Shown here: in pieces, positions 29,001-40,642 of the stretch
Numbering within the stretch: the stretch's first letter is position 1
How the letters are laid out: each line of letters opens with the position of its first letter
NCBI RefSeq assembly: GCF_045679555.1
Contig: NC_092096.1
Span: 17,636,771 to 17,700,770, forward strand
Length of the DNA stretch: 64,000 nt
Direction: 5' to 3'
Source: Salvelinus alpinus
Taxonomy: Eukaryota; Chordata; Actinopteri; Salmoniformes; Salmonidae
Translations under genes and position numbers: made by a program
The notes under the pieces: generated by a model
Seen by the model: the letters and a program-made list of their open reading frames with translations, nothing else
Databases searched by the model: none
What the model was told of the DNA's origin: nothing

Positions 29001-30212
29001 CAGACTGGCAATCATGACCTATGAATAGTACAGCTGTCTCATTATTTCGCTCTCCATTCCAATACACTTCCTCATTACTCATTTCTGTGTTTGTGACCTA
29101 TATGAGCTGGGTGTATATGACCCTTGTATGGAGAGTATATAGTGGCTGTGAGACATTGGGCGCGTTTGAGCAGATCAGTTTTGTCAAGTCAGTCACCGCC
29201 TTTCAAAGTGTGTTTCATTTTGGGAATAAAAATTGTCCGACTTGCGCATACATGTCGACTGCATGAACTTTACGAAAACGATGTGATCAAAGGTTTCAAC
29301 ATGGAATCTAGACTGCAGGAACCAACTTTGCAGCGATTCATGTATACAAACAAATGTGATATTTGAGGCTCTCTCTCACTAATGAATTTGTTCAATGTAC
29401 ACATATAATATTCTATATTATGATTTCAGTTTGTAAAGTGAGACACGGGGGTCAGAGACTTGTTGATTTGGACATTATGAAGAAAACGTGTTATAAACTA
29501 AGGCCACCCTGCCGTGTTGATCTGAGCCTTACTGTTAGGAAACCACATTAATACCCGACTGTCAGCTGTTGCAGTTGCAGCTCCCCGGCCTCACTCCATG
29601 ACTTTCCTCTACGGTCGGTTGCTTCAGCCACTCGAACGTTCCCACTGTCTCCTCTGAAGTGGGGGCCCTCCGTTAGAGGAACCCAGCAGGCCCGGCACGA
29701 ACACTGATGGGGTAGAACAGGGGATCATTCAGTTTGGTAGTACTGATACAGTGTGCAGGTAGTTCTCTAGCCCGGAGACAAGGCTGGAGAACCCAATGCC
29801 CCCCCGCCCACCCCCCTATATGTAGGTATCTACAGCCATGTCTCATGACAAGTTTCTTCCCCTAGTTTCCACACAATAAAAAGCCTTCATTCCAATGTCC
29901 CTCTATAACAGTGTTACTTGTGGCCTATGGGAATGTGATTATGTAACTCCATTGTGATAAGCATTGAAGCAGCAGACACAGTGCAGCAGAAAGACAGGAA
30001 CAGGACCAGGTGAGCTGTTACATGCTCACTGTCACCACGGCTGTAGAATCTGTCTAATATGTGTTTACTGTCTTCTGTCCAACATGTTTTTCATTAAGGA
30101 AGCTGTCGGAGGATGTTTGGGATTCAACCTTGTCGTGTTGATTGAAGTTGATTGCTGATTTGCTGTACAAAGACACTGCTTAGAAAGACTGACATTGATG
30201 TGAGCTTCCAGG
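29001..30212. other. Non-repetitive stretch, no gene recognised
   Basis: About 1.2 kb of mixed-composition sequence between two arrays. The short open frames here (longest about 80 codons) have no family resemblance I can name, no convincing splice-site arrangement and no repeat. I see no supported function. Confidence 0.6.
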
Positions 30213-30388
30213 CTCTGTACATAGACTCCAGTCACTGCAGGGTAGACTGTAAAGGTGCCATACATAGACTCCAGTCACTGCAGGATAGACTATAAAGGTG
30301 CCATACATAGACTCCAGTCACTGCAGGGTAGACTGTAAAGGTGCCATACATAGACTCCAGTCCCTGCAGGATAGACTGTAAAGGCTCC
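30213..30388. repeat. 43-bp tandem repeat, four copies
   Basis: Four copies of a unit containing CATAGACTCCAGTCACTGCA and TAGACTGTAAAGGTGC. The copies differ by single bases (GGGTAG/GGATAG, CACTGC/CCCTGC). The last copy decays into unique sequence. Confidence 0.9.
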
Positions 30389-30578
30389 ATATGTATAATA
30401 TTGCTTCAGGTTTGATTCTGTGTTAGAGAAAGCCAGCTGATGCAAAGTGCCTGGATGTCAATGATACCTGTGTAGAGATGACAGGGGTTGACAGGGTGAT
30501 GGAGGCATTACAAGCCCTGGGCAGTGGATGTAGTCTTTGTCTGTCTGTCTCTCTGTCGGTCTGTATATATGTGTCTGT

Positions 30579-30798
30579 GTGTCAGTGAGTCTGTCTGTGT
30601 GGTGAGAGCTGTTGTTGGATGTGTCAGTGAGTCTGTCTGTGTGGTGGGAGCTGTTGTTGGATGTGTCAGTGAGTCTGTCTGTGTGGTGGGAGCTGTTGTT
30701 GGATGTGTCAGTGAGTCTGTCTGTGTGGTGGGAGCTGTTGTTGGATGTGTCAGTGAGTCTGTCTGTGTGGTGAGAGCTGTTGTTGGATGTGTCACTAC
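30579..30798. repeat. 42-bp tandem repeat, about five copies
   Basis: GTGTCAGTGAGTCTGTCTGT followed by GTGGTGGGAGCTGTTGTTGG repeats at 42-bp spacing (starts near 30621, 30663, 30705, 30747 and a decayed copy at 30789). Because 42 is a multiple of three, both strands show repetitive open frames, but nothing indicates a protein. Confidence 0.9.
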
Positions 30799-30917
30799 GT
30801 GGAGGGGAAAGGCTGACTGAAGCTCTGGTTCTTCCCATTTCACAGTTGACTGGAAACAGGTCACGCAGGCAGTCAGAGAGAAGCAGACCAATGTTTTATA
30901 CTTCAGACGTCTACTGT

Positions 30918-30997
30918 GGGTGTGCACGTATGGGTGTGCACGTATGGGTGTGCACGTATGTGTGTGCACGTATGGGTGTGCACGTATGTGTGTGTGT
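30918..30997. repeat. 14-bp GTGTGCACGTATGG repeat
   Basis: About five tandem copies of GTGTGCACGTATGG, with G/T variation, grading into a short TG run. The alternating purine-pyrimidine composition is typical of an expanded TG-derived minisatellite. Confidence 0.85.
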
Positions 30998-31195
30998 TAC
31001 CTTCTCCTTATACAACACAGATGATGCAGTTCAACAGTTCAGTACGAGGAAACCAACCAGACTAACAGGCTTATGATTGATTCATATACATTTCACAGGA
31101 ATTCCTTGGAAAATAGTTTCTCACAGGTTTTTTTAATTAAACATTTCAGATGTTCTTCATAATGCAATCAATGAAAACCAATCGTCTAGTTGTGT

Positions 31196-31770
31196 GAGAA
31201 TGTATCAGTGAGCCTGAGAGGAGGATCTGTATTTCTCTCAGAGAGAGGAGGAGAGAGGAGGAGAGAGAAGGGGAGAGAGAGGAGAGGAGAGGAGGAGGAG
31301 AGAGGAGGAGAGAGAGAGAGAGAGAGAGAGAAGTTGTGTGAGAATGTATCAGTGAGCCTGAGAGGAGAATCTGTATCTCTCTCAGAGAGGAGGAGAGAGG
31401 AGGAGAGAGAGGAGAGAGAGGAGAGGAGGAGGAGAGAGAAGGATCTGTATCTCTCTCAGAGAGGAGGAGAGAGGAGGAGAGAGTAGGGGAGAGAGGAGAG
31501 GAGGAGGAGAGAGGAGGAGGAGAGAGGAGGAGGAGAGAGGAGAGAGGAGGAGAGAGAGAGGAGGAGAGAGGAGGAGAGAGGAGGATCTGTATCTCTCTCA
31601 GAGAGGAGGAGAGAGGAGGAGAGAGTAGGGGAGAGAGGAGAGGAGGAGGAGAGAGGAGGAGAGAGGAGGAGGAGAGAGGAGGAGAGAGAGGAGAGAGGAG
31701 GAGAGAGAGAGGAGAGAGGAGGAGAGAGAGGAGGAGAGAGGAGGAGAGAGAGGAGAGAGGAGGAGAGAGA
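31196..31770. repeat. GA-rich (GAGAGGAG) complex repeat
   Basis: About 575 bp that are nearly all purine on the + strand, made of GAGAGGAGGAGAGAGG permutations. These are interrupted by longer recurring modules: ATCTGTATCTCTCTCAGAGA appears four times, and TGTGTGAGAATGTATCAGTG at about 31192 and 31335. The minus-strand Ser/Leu-rich open frames are compositional artefacts. Confidence 0.92.
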
Positions 31771-32300
<530 letters not shown>

Positions 32301-32603
32301 CCCTGTCATCCAGGACCACCGGCTTTCCCCTGACGCCTTACATGTCTACTTTTAACCTACAGTACATTTGTGGGTGCCAGCTTGCACATGTGTGGTCAAT
32401 GCTATACTTTTTTGCCAGATTTCACAACACAGAACACACCCTTTCATAGCAGCTCCAGCTCCCAGCCAACCAGAGAGAGGTGCTCCCAGCCAGGCAGACA
32501 GTGAGAGGTGAACATGAAACTGCCTGCTGTAGATATGTAAAATATCTGCCCCCAGGCTATAAAACATGATACAGAGGTGTGTTTCACAATGCAGGTCTTT
32601 TCA

Positions 32604-34886
32604 TGGCAAACAGCTCTCCTCCTCTCCTCCTCTTCTCCTCTCCTATCTCTACAGCATGTCCTCATATTCCTCCTCCTCTCCTATCTCTACAGTATGTCCT
32701 CATAGTGCTCCTCCTCTCCTCCTCTCCTATCTCTACAGCATGTCCTCATATTCCTCCTCCTCTCCTCCTCCTCTCCTCCTCTCCTATCTCTACAGTATGT
32801 CCTCATAGTGCTCCTCCTCTCCTCCTCTCCTCCTCTCCTATCTCTACAGCATGTCCTCATATTCCTCCTCCTCTCCTCCTCCTCTCCTCCTCTCCTATCT
32901 CTACAGTATGTCCTCATAGTGCTCCTCTCCTCCTCTCCTCCTCCTCCTCTCCTCCTCTCCTATCTCTACAGCATGTCCTCCTCTCCTCCTCTCCTCCTCC
33001 TCCTCTCCTCCTCTCCTCCTCTCCTATCTCTACAGTATGTCCTCATAGTGCTCCTCTCCTCCTCGCCTCCTCTCCTCCTCTCCTATCTCTACAGCATGTC
33101 CTCATATTCCTCCTCCTCTCCTCCTCTCCGTTCTCTACAGTATGTCCTCATAGTGCTCCTCTCCTCCTCTCCTCCTCTCCTCCTCTCCTATCTCTACAGC
33201 ATGTCCTCATATTCCTCCTCCTCTCCTATCTCTACAGCATGTCCTCATAGTGCTCCTCCTCTCCTCCTCTCCTATCTCTACAGTATGTCCTCATATTCCT
33301 CCTCCTCTCCTATCTCTACAAGATGTCCTCATATTCCTCCTCCTCTCCTATCTCTACAGTATGTCCTCATAGTGCTCCTCCTCCTCCTCCTCTCCTCCTC
33401 TCCTATCTCTACAGCATGTCCTCATAGTGCTCCTCCTCTCCTCCTCTCCTATCTCTACAGCATGTCCTCATAGTGCTCCTCCTCTCCTTCTCTCCTCCTC
33501 TCCTCTCTCTACAGCATGTCCTCATAGTGCTCCTCCTCTCCTTCTCTCCTCCTCTCCTCTCTCTACAGCATGTCCTCATAGTGCTCCTCATCTCCTCCTC
33601 TCCTATCTCTATAGTTTGTCCTCATAGTGCTCCTCCTCTCCTCCTCTCCTCCTCTCCTATCTCTACAGTTTGTCCTCATAGTGCTCCTCCTCTCCTCCTC
33701 TCCTATCTCTACAGCATGTCCTCATAGTGCTCCTCCTCTCCTCCTCTCCTCCTCTCCTATCTCTACAGCATGTCCTCATAGTGCTCCTCCTCTCCTATCT
33801 CTCCTATCTCTACAGCATGTCCTCATATTCCTCCTCCTCTCCTCCTCTCCTATCTCTACAAGATGTCCTTATATTCCTCCTCCTCTCCTATCTCTACAGT
33901 ATGTCCTCATAGTGCTCCTCCTCTCCTCCTCTCCTCCTCTCCTATCTCTACAGCATGTCCTCATAGTGCTCCTCCTCTCCTATCTCTCCTATCTCTACAG
34001 CATGTCCTCATATTCCTCCTCCTCTCCTCCTCTCCTATCTCTACAGCATGTCCTCATAGTGCTCCTCCTCTCCTATCTCTCCTATCTCTACAGCATGTCC
34101 TCATATTCCTCCTCCTCTCCTCCTCTCCTATCTCTACAGCATGTCCTCATATTCCTCCTCCTCTCCTCCTCTCCTATCTCTACAGCATGTCCTCATAGTG
34201 CTCCTCCTCTCCTATCTCTCCTATCTCTACAGCATGTCCTCATATTCCTCCTCCTCTCCTCCTCTCCTATCTCTACAAGATGTCCTTATATTCCTCCTCC
34301 TCTCCTATCTCTACAGTATGTCCTCATAGTGCTCCTCCTCTCCTCCTCTCCTCCTCTCCTATCTCTACAGCATGTCCTCATAGTGCTCCTCCTCTCCTAT
34401 CTCTCCTATCTCTACAGCATGTCCTCATATTCCTCCTCCTCTCCTCCTCTCCTATCTCTACAGCATGTCCTCATAGTGCTCCTCCTCTCCTATCTCTCCT
34501 ATCTCTACAGCATGTCCTCATATTCCTCCTCCTCTCCTCCTCTCCTATCTCTACAGCATGTCCTCATATTCCTCCTCCTCTCCTCCTCTCCTATCTCTAC
34601 AGCATGTCCTCATAGTGCTCCTCCTCTCCTCCTCTCCTATCTCTACAGCATGTCCTCATATTCCTCCTCCTCTCCTCCTCTCCTATCTCTACAGCATGTC
34701 CTCATAGTGCTCCTCCTCTCCTCCTCTCCTCCTCTCCTATCTCTACAGCATGTCCTCATATTCCTCCTCCTCTCCTCCTCTCCTATCTCTACAGCATGTC
34801 CTCCTCTCCTCCTCTCCTCCTCTCCTCCTCCTCCTCCTCCTCTCCTCCTCTCCTATCTCTACAGCATGTCCTCATAGTGCTCCTCA
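32604..34886. repeat. CT-rich minisatellite with acceptor-like units
   Basis: About 2.3 kb with roughly 45 modules. Each consists of a CTCCTCCTCTCCTC pyrimidine run of variable length, then CTATCTCTACAG, then (C/T)ATGTCCTCATA followed by GTG or TTC. Almost the whole + strand is pyrimidine outside the ACAGCATG and CATAGTG segments. A longer block is duplicated at 417-bp spacing: the AAGATGTCCTTATATTCC variant occurs near 33858 and 34275. Each module resembles a 3' splice site (pyrimidine tract, CTACAG), yet I recognise no exon nearby. Repetitive Leu/Ser-rich frames are not taken as genes. Confidence 0.93.
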
Positions 34887-35052
34887 GATAAACATGTCTC
34901 CACTGTTCAAACTCTTTACCTTAATTTATATACTTCAAGGAAACAAGCTATGAACTAAATTGAGAGTTAGAGGCATGAACATGACATAAAAGACATCACC
35001 ATTTCTAGTGTAAAAGCAACATCAATGTTGATATTTTCTACCACTACCTACC

Positions 35053-36034
35053 TCTGATCCTTCAGTAACATGGTTATTGTGTGTTGACAGACAGTAGTCT
35101 AGACTGATCCTCCAGTAACATGGTTATTGTGTGTTGACAGACAGTGTCTAGTCTGATCCTTCAGTAACATGGTTATGGTCTGTTGACAGACAGTGTCTAG
35201 ACTGATCCTTCAGTAACATGGTTATGGTCTGTTGACAGACAGTGGTCTAGACTGATCCTTCAGTAACATGGTTATTGTGTGTTGACAGACAGTGTCTAGT
35301 CTGATCCTTCAGTAACATGGTTATGGTCTGTTGACAGACAGTGTCTAGACTGATCCTTCAGTAACATGGTTATTGTGTGTTGACAGACAGTGTCTAGACT
35401 GATCCTTCAGTAACATGGTTATTGTGTGTTGACAGACAGTGGTCTAGACTGATCCTTCAGTAACATGGTTATTGTGTGTTGACAGACAGTAGTCTAGACT
35501 GATCCTTCAGTAACATGGTTATTGTGTGTTGACAGACAGTGTCTAGACTGATCCTTCAGTAACATGGTTATTGTGTGTTGACAGACAGTGGTCTAGACTG
35601 ATCCTTCAGTAACATGGTTATTGTGTGTTGACAGACAGTAGTCTAGACTGATCCTTCAGTAACATGGTTATTGTGTGTTGACAGACAGTGTCTAGTCTGA
35701 TCCTTCAGTAACATGGTTATGGTGTGTTGACAGACAGTGGTCTAGACTGATCCTTCAGTAACATGGTTATGGTGTGTTGACAGACAGTGGTCTAGACTGA
35801 TCCTCCAGTAACATGGTTATGGTGTGTTGACAGACAGTGGTCTAGACTGATCCTCCAGTAACATGGTTATTGTGTGTTGACAGACAGTGGTCTAGACTGA
35901 TCCTTCAGTAACATGGTTATTGTGTGTTGACAGACAGTGTCTAGACTGATCCTTCAGTAACATGGTTATTGTGTGTTGACAGACAGTGTCTAGACTGATC
36001 CCTCAGTAACATGGTTATTGTGTGTTGACAGACA
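35053..36034. repeat. 49-bp minisatellite
   Basis: About 20 copies of a 48-50-bp unit: CTGATCCTTCAGTAACATGG, then TTATTGTGTGTTGACAGACA, then GT(A/G)GTCTAGA. Variants include GGTCTG/GTGTG and CTTCAG/CTCCAG. The array ends near 36034. About 80 bp of unrelated sequence follows, then one decayed copy at about 36114-36156 that is fused directly to a truncated Tc1-like element. Confidence 0.95.
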
Positions 36035-36156
36035 GTGGTCTAGTTGAGCGAAACACATGACACAAGGCAACAACACATGTGCTTCTGCCCTACAGGCATT
36101 CAGGGACAGATGAACATGGTTATTGCGTGTTGACAGACAGTGGTCTAGTCTGATTC

Positions 36157-37442
36157 TACAACTTGATTGGAGTCCACCTGTGGTAAATTCAATTGATTGG
36201 ACATGATTTGGAAAGGCACACACCTGTCTATATAAGGTCTCACAGGTGACAGTGCATGTCAGAGCAAAAACCAAGTCATGAGGTGGAAGGAATTGTCCGT
36301 AGAGCTCCTAAACAGGATTGTGTCGAGGCACAGATCTGGGGAATATGTCTGCAGCGTTGAAGGTCCCCAAGAATACAGTGGCCTCCATCATTCTTAAATG
36401 GAGGAAGTTTAGAACCACCAAGACTCTTTCAAGAGCTGGCCGCCTGGCCAAACTAACCAATCGGGGAAGAAGGGCCTTGGTCAGGGAGGTGACCAAGTCC
36501 CGATGGTCACTCTAGAGTTCCTCTGCGGGGATGTGAGAACCTTCCAGAAAGAAAACCATCTCTGCAGCACTCCAACAATCAGGCCTCCATAGTAGAGTGG
36601 CCAGACGGAAGCCACTCCTCAGTAAAAGGCACTTGGAGTTTGCCAAAAGACACCTAAAGACTCTCAGACCATGAGAAACAAGATTCTCTGGTCTGATGAA
36701 ACCAAGATTGAACTCTTTGGCCTGAATGTCAAGCGTCACGTCTGGAGGAAGCCTGGCACCATCCCTACGGTGAAGCATGGTGGTGGCAGCATCATGCTGT
36801 GGGGATATTTTTCCGCGGCATGGACTGGGAGACTTGTCAGGATCGAGGGAAAGATGAACAGAGCAAAGTACAGAGAGATCCTTGATGAAAACCTGCTCCA
36901 GAGCGCTCAGGACCTCAGACTGGTACGAAGGTTCACCTTCCAACAGGACAACGATGCTAAGCACACAGCTAAGACAACGCAGGAGCGGCTTCGGGACAAG
37001 TCTCAGAATGTCCTTGAGTGGCTCAGCCAGAGCCCGGACTTGAACCCGATCGAACATCTCTGGAGAGACCTGAAAATAGCTGTGCCGCAATGATCCCCAT
37101 CCAACCTGGCAGAGCCTGAGAGGATCTGCAGAGAACTCCCCAAATACAGGTGTGCTAGCTTGTAGCATCATACCCAAGAAGACTTGAGGCTGTAATCACT
37201 GCCAAAGGTGCTTCAATAAAGTACTGAGTAAAGGGTCTGAATACTTCTGTAAATCTGATATTACATTATTTATACATTTTTTCTCAAAAATTTCTAAAAA
37301 CCTGTTTTTGCTTTGTCATTATGGGGTATCGTGTGTAGATTGATGAGGGGAAAAAACGATTTAATATTTTTTTTTAATAAGGCTGTAACGTAATTTATTT
37401 TTCTAAAAAGTCAAGGGGTCTGAATACTTTCCGAATGTACAG
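36157..37442 (+). mobile_element. Degenerate Tc1/mariner transposon, 5'-truncated
   Basis: About 1.29 kb matching, by recall, the very common salmonid Tc1-like element whose ends read GGGGTCTGAATACTTTCCGA. The 3' terminal inverted repeat is present (about 37415-37442) and followed by TA. The 5' inverted repeat and roughly the first 200-250 bp are missing: homology starts abruptly at CTACAACTTGATTGGAGTCC, directly after a decayed unit of the 49-bp array. It cannot be mobile as it stands. The truncation at the array boundary suggests that array turnover removed the left end. Confidence 0.9.
36278..37227 (+). pseudogene. Broken Tc1-like transposase (DD34E)
   Basis: The reading starts at ATG 36278 (MRWKELSVEL...) and shifts frame near 36340. 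A paired-like helix-turn-helix portion with KVPKNTVASIILKW and NRGRRALVREVTK follows, ending at a stop at 36513. The catalytic part is open again from 36671 to 37093, with the first Asp in WSDETK, the second in FQQDND and the Glu in SPDLNPIEHLW. A frameshift then ends it early at CCGCAATGA, and the normal terminus lies near 37227. The family protein is about 340 residues in one frame, so this copy is dead. The HTH part would bind the inverted repeats and the DDE part would cut and join DNA in an active copy. Confidence 0.9.
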
Positions 37443-37469
37443 TATCAATATAAAAATGAATGACACTAT

Positions 37470-37856
37470 TCATATCTAAATATACATCAATTACAATATA
37501 CCTAAATACACATCAATTACAATATACGTATCTATATACACATCAATTACACTATACCTATATACACATCAATTACACTATACGTATCTAAATACACATC
37601 AATTACACTATACCTATATACACATCAATTACAATATACCTATATACACATCAATTACACTATACCTATATACACATCAATTACACTATACGTATCTAAA
37701 TACACATCAATTACACTATATCTATATACACATCAATTACAATATACCTATATACACATCAATTACACTATACCTATATACACATCAATTACACTATACG
37801 TATCTATATACACATCAATTACACTATACCTAAATACACATCAATTACAATATACT
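37470..37856. repeat. AT-rich 26-31-bp tandem repeat
   Basis: About 14 copies of a unit with the core ACACATCAATTACA(A/C)TATA, joined by CCTATAT, CCTAAAT or CGTATCTATAT/CGTATCTAAAT, so unit length varies from 26 to 31 bp. It begins about 30 bp past the end of the Tc1-like element. Confidence 0.92.
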
Positions 37857-38114
37857 TGCAGTACAAACATAGAGACATTCAATGTGTCAACGCAGAGACA
37901 CATAGGGTTCAGAATGGGCTCTCTGTAAATTATATCGCTACCAGATACAGAAGACTGTAGGAATATCAATGGTCCTGGAACTATCAAAAGATAGAAGAAC
38001 GGTCAGCAAAGAGATGGAATCGGCTGCAACACTCCTAACCTTCACTGAGTCCAGGTGCCTTGAGTTGACAGAGGCCTCTGGAACAGAATCCTTTCTTGGT
38101 CATATTTTGGAAAC
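37857..38114. other. Unique spacer
   Basis: About 260 bp of non-repetitive sequence between two arrays. No reading frame, RNA gene or element is recognised. Confidence 0.5.
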
Positions 38115-39442
38115 CTAAACAGCATGGGAGTTCATATTCACCCACACAAAGAATAGAAACAACATGGGAGTCCATATTCACCCACACAAAGAATAGAAAC
38201 AACATGGGAGTCCATATTCACCCACACAAATAATAGAAACAGCATGGGAGTCCATATTCACCCACACAAAGAATAGAAACAACATGGGAGTCCATATTCA
38301 CCCACACAAATAATAGAAACAACATGGGAGTCCATATTCACCCACACAAAGAATAGAAACAGCATGGGAGTCCATATTCACCCACACAAAGAATAGAAAC
38401 AGCATGGGAGTCCATATTCACCCACACAAAGAATAGAAACAACATGGGAGTCCATATTCACCCACACAAATAATAGAAACAGCATGGGAGTCCATATTCA
38501 CCCACACAAATAATAGAAACAACATGGGAGTCCATATTCACCCACACAAAGAATAGAAACAACATGGGAGTCCATATTCACCCACACAAAGAATAGAAAC
38601 AACATGGGAGTCCATATTCACCCACACAAAGAACAGAAAGAGAATGGGAGTCCATATTCACCCACACAAAGAATAGAAACAGCATGGGAGTCCATATTCA
38701 CCCACACAAATAATAGAAACAACATGGGAGTCTATATTCACCCACACAAAGAATAGAAACAACATGGGAGTCCATATTCACCCACACAAAGAATAGAAAC
38801 AATATGGGAGTCCATATTCACCCACACAAAGAATAGAAACAACATGGGAGTCCATATTCACCCACACAAAGAATAGAAACAACATGGGAGTCCATATTCA
38901 CCCACACAAAGACTAGAAACAGCATGGGAGTCCATATTCACCCACACAAAGAATAGAAACAACATGGGAGTCCATATTCACCCACACAAAGAATAGAAAC
39001 AACATGGGAGTCCATATTCACCCACACAAAGAATAGAAACAGAATGGGATTCCATATTCACCTACACAAAGACTAGAAACAACATGGGAGTCCATATTCA
39101 CCCACACAAAGACTAGAAACAACATGGGAGTCCATATTCACCCACACAAAGAAAGGAAACAACATGGGAGTCCATATTCACCCACACAAAGAATATAAAC
39201 AGCATGGGAGTCCATATTCACCCACACAAAGAATAGAAACAGAATGGGAGTCCATATTCACCCACACAAAGAATAGAAACAGCATGGGAGTCCATATTCA
39301 CCCACACAAAGAATAGAAACAGCATGGGAGTCCATATTCACCCACACAAAGAATAGAAACAGAATGGGAGTTCATATTCACCCACACAAATAATAGAAAC
39401 AGCATGGGAGTCCATATTCACCCACACAAAGAATATAAACAG
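38115..39442. repeat. 40-bp minisatellite
   Basis: About 33 copies of a strictly 40-bp unit (CATGGGAGTCCATATTCACC, then CACACAAAGAATAGAAACAA). Variable positions are AACATG/AGCATG/AGAATG and AAAGAATAG/AAATAATAG/AAAGACTAG. Length is almost perfectly conserved, unlike the neighbouring arrays. Confidence 0.96.
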
Positions 39443-39511
39443 AGGGGTAGTGGGAGCGTGGGTGTGGATAGGGCTTAGGGAGGGGTGCTGTGGCTTATGT
39501 GGCAGTGGGTG

Positions 39512-39687
<176 letters not shown>

Positions 39688-39790
39688 CACCCTCTATGTG
39701 ACCCTCATCAACCCCTCAGACTCCAGGCTGCCTGTCTCTGTCTCTGTCCCAAATCATATGTCTGTTTCATTCTTTACTCTTTGATTTTCA

Positions 39791-40029
39791 CCACACACAC
39801 ACACACACACACACACACAACAGGGGCCTGTCCACCACGACTGTCTCTCCCATTCTGCTGAGCGCCAGATGGAGGCGGTCGGACTCTCTGTCAGATTTAG
39901 AACCTCCACATAATTGCTGTCCCGGCCTGTATGTGTGAGAGCTGTGTGTGTGTGTGTGTGTGTGTGTATCTGTGTGTGTGTGTGTGTTTGTGACCTGTGT
40001 GTGCGTGTATCTGTGTGTGTGTTTGTGAG

Positions 40030-40064
<35 letters not shown>

Positions 40065-40078
40065 TGTGTGTGAGTGTA
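39791..40078. repeat. Compound CA and GT microsatellites
   Basis: A (CA)n run (39791-39819) and an interrupted GT-rich tract (about 39942-40078, with TGTATC and GTTTGTGA interruptions) flank about 120 bp of unique sequence. The two runs are complementary in sense. Confidence 0.9.
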
Positions 40079-40135
40079 GGGGGTAAGCATTGAGAGTTGT
40101 TATTAGTTCCACAATTCATCTTAAAAATGAAAAGC

Positions 40136-40222
40136 ACTCCTCTCTCTCTATCTCTCTATCTCTCTCTCTCTCTCTTCTCTCTCTCTCTATCTCTCTATCT
40201 CTCTCCCTCTCTCTCTCTCTAC
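40136..40222. repeat. (TC)n/TCTATC microsatellite
   Basis: An impure TC run with CTATCTC interruptions and CCTC near its end. Confidence 0.9.
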
Positions 40223-40271
40223 TCCCTCTTTCAAAGGGACTATACACAGCATCCAGTCAGTGATTGGGCAG

Positions 40272-40340
40272 AGGGCACATAGGGCCTTAATCAAAAAGTA
40301 GTGCACTATATAGGGAATAGTGTGCCATTGTAGATGCTGC
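40272..40340. mobile_element. Half of a palindromic salmonid MITE-like element
   Basis: The stretch containing AGTAGTGCACTATATAGGGA followed by ATAGTGTGCCATTGTAGATGC matches the right arm of the palindromic element at 46914-47060. Only the right arm is present. The left arm's consensus (AATGGCACCCTATTCCCTA) is what the 19-bp array 300 bp downstream is made of. Confidence 0.7.
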
Positions 40341-40642
40341 CACAGACTATCCTGTCTTCGGGAAGCGCTGTCTGGTCGGCTGCAGCAGTGTTGTCCCTGG
40401 GTTAGCTGCTGTTAAGCTGTGACTCACCAACCTCATCTGGGGTGTGTTGGTCTCTGGGTCAGAGAAGACTTTGGTCTCTCTAGTCTTCTATGTCCAGTGA
40501 ACACACATCTGCTTGAAATGCAGTGACGGGAGATTTTGGTTTTCATTAAACTGAGCAATATTTTCATAACATTCAACAGAGGTTGAATGAAAGGTCAAGT
40601 ACATGTTATGAATGACAACTATAAAGATCTATATTTACATCT
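40341..40642. other. Unique spacer
   Basis: About 300 bp between the half-element and the 19-bp array. No gene or repeat is recognised. Confidence 0.5.

Noticed and set aside
27842..29020. Forward frames of 380-436 codons repeating ALWNADHGLYGSLLVGIPSP
   Set aside because: They are open only because the 60-bp unit has no stop in these frames. The 59-bp units shift the frame, several overlapping frames and the opposite strand are equally open, and one runs through the N gap.
30508..30838. Thr/His/Ser-rich minus-strand ORFs over the 42-bp repeat
   Set aside because: The 42-bp period is a multiple of three, which keeps any frame open. No domain or splice context is present.
36512..37177. 221-codon minus-strand ORF opposite the Tc1-like transposase
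   Set aside because: It is the antisense of the transposase region. The conserved catalytic motifs are on the + strand.
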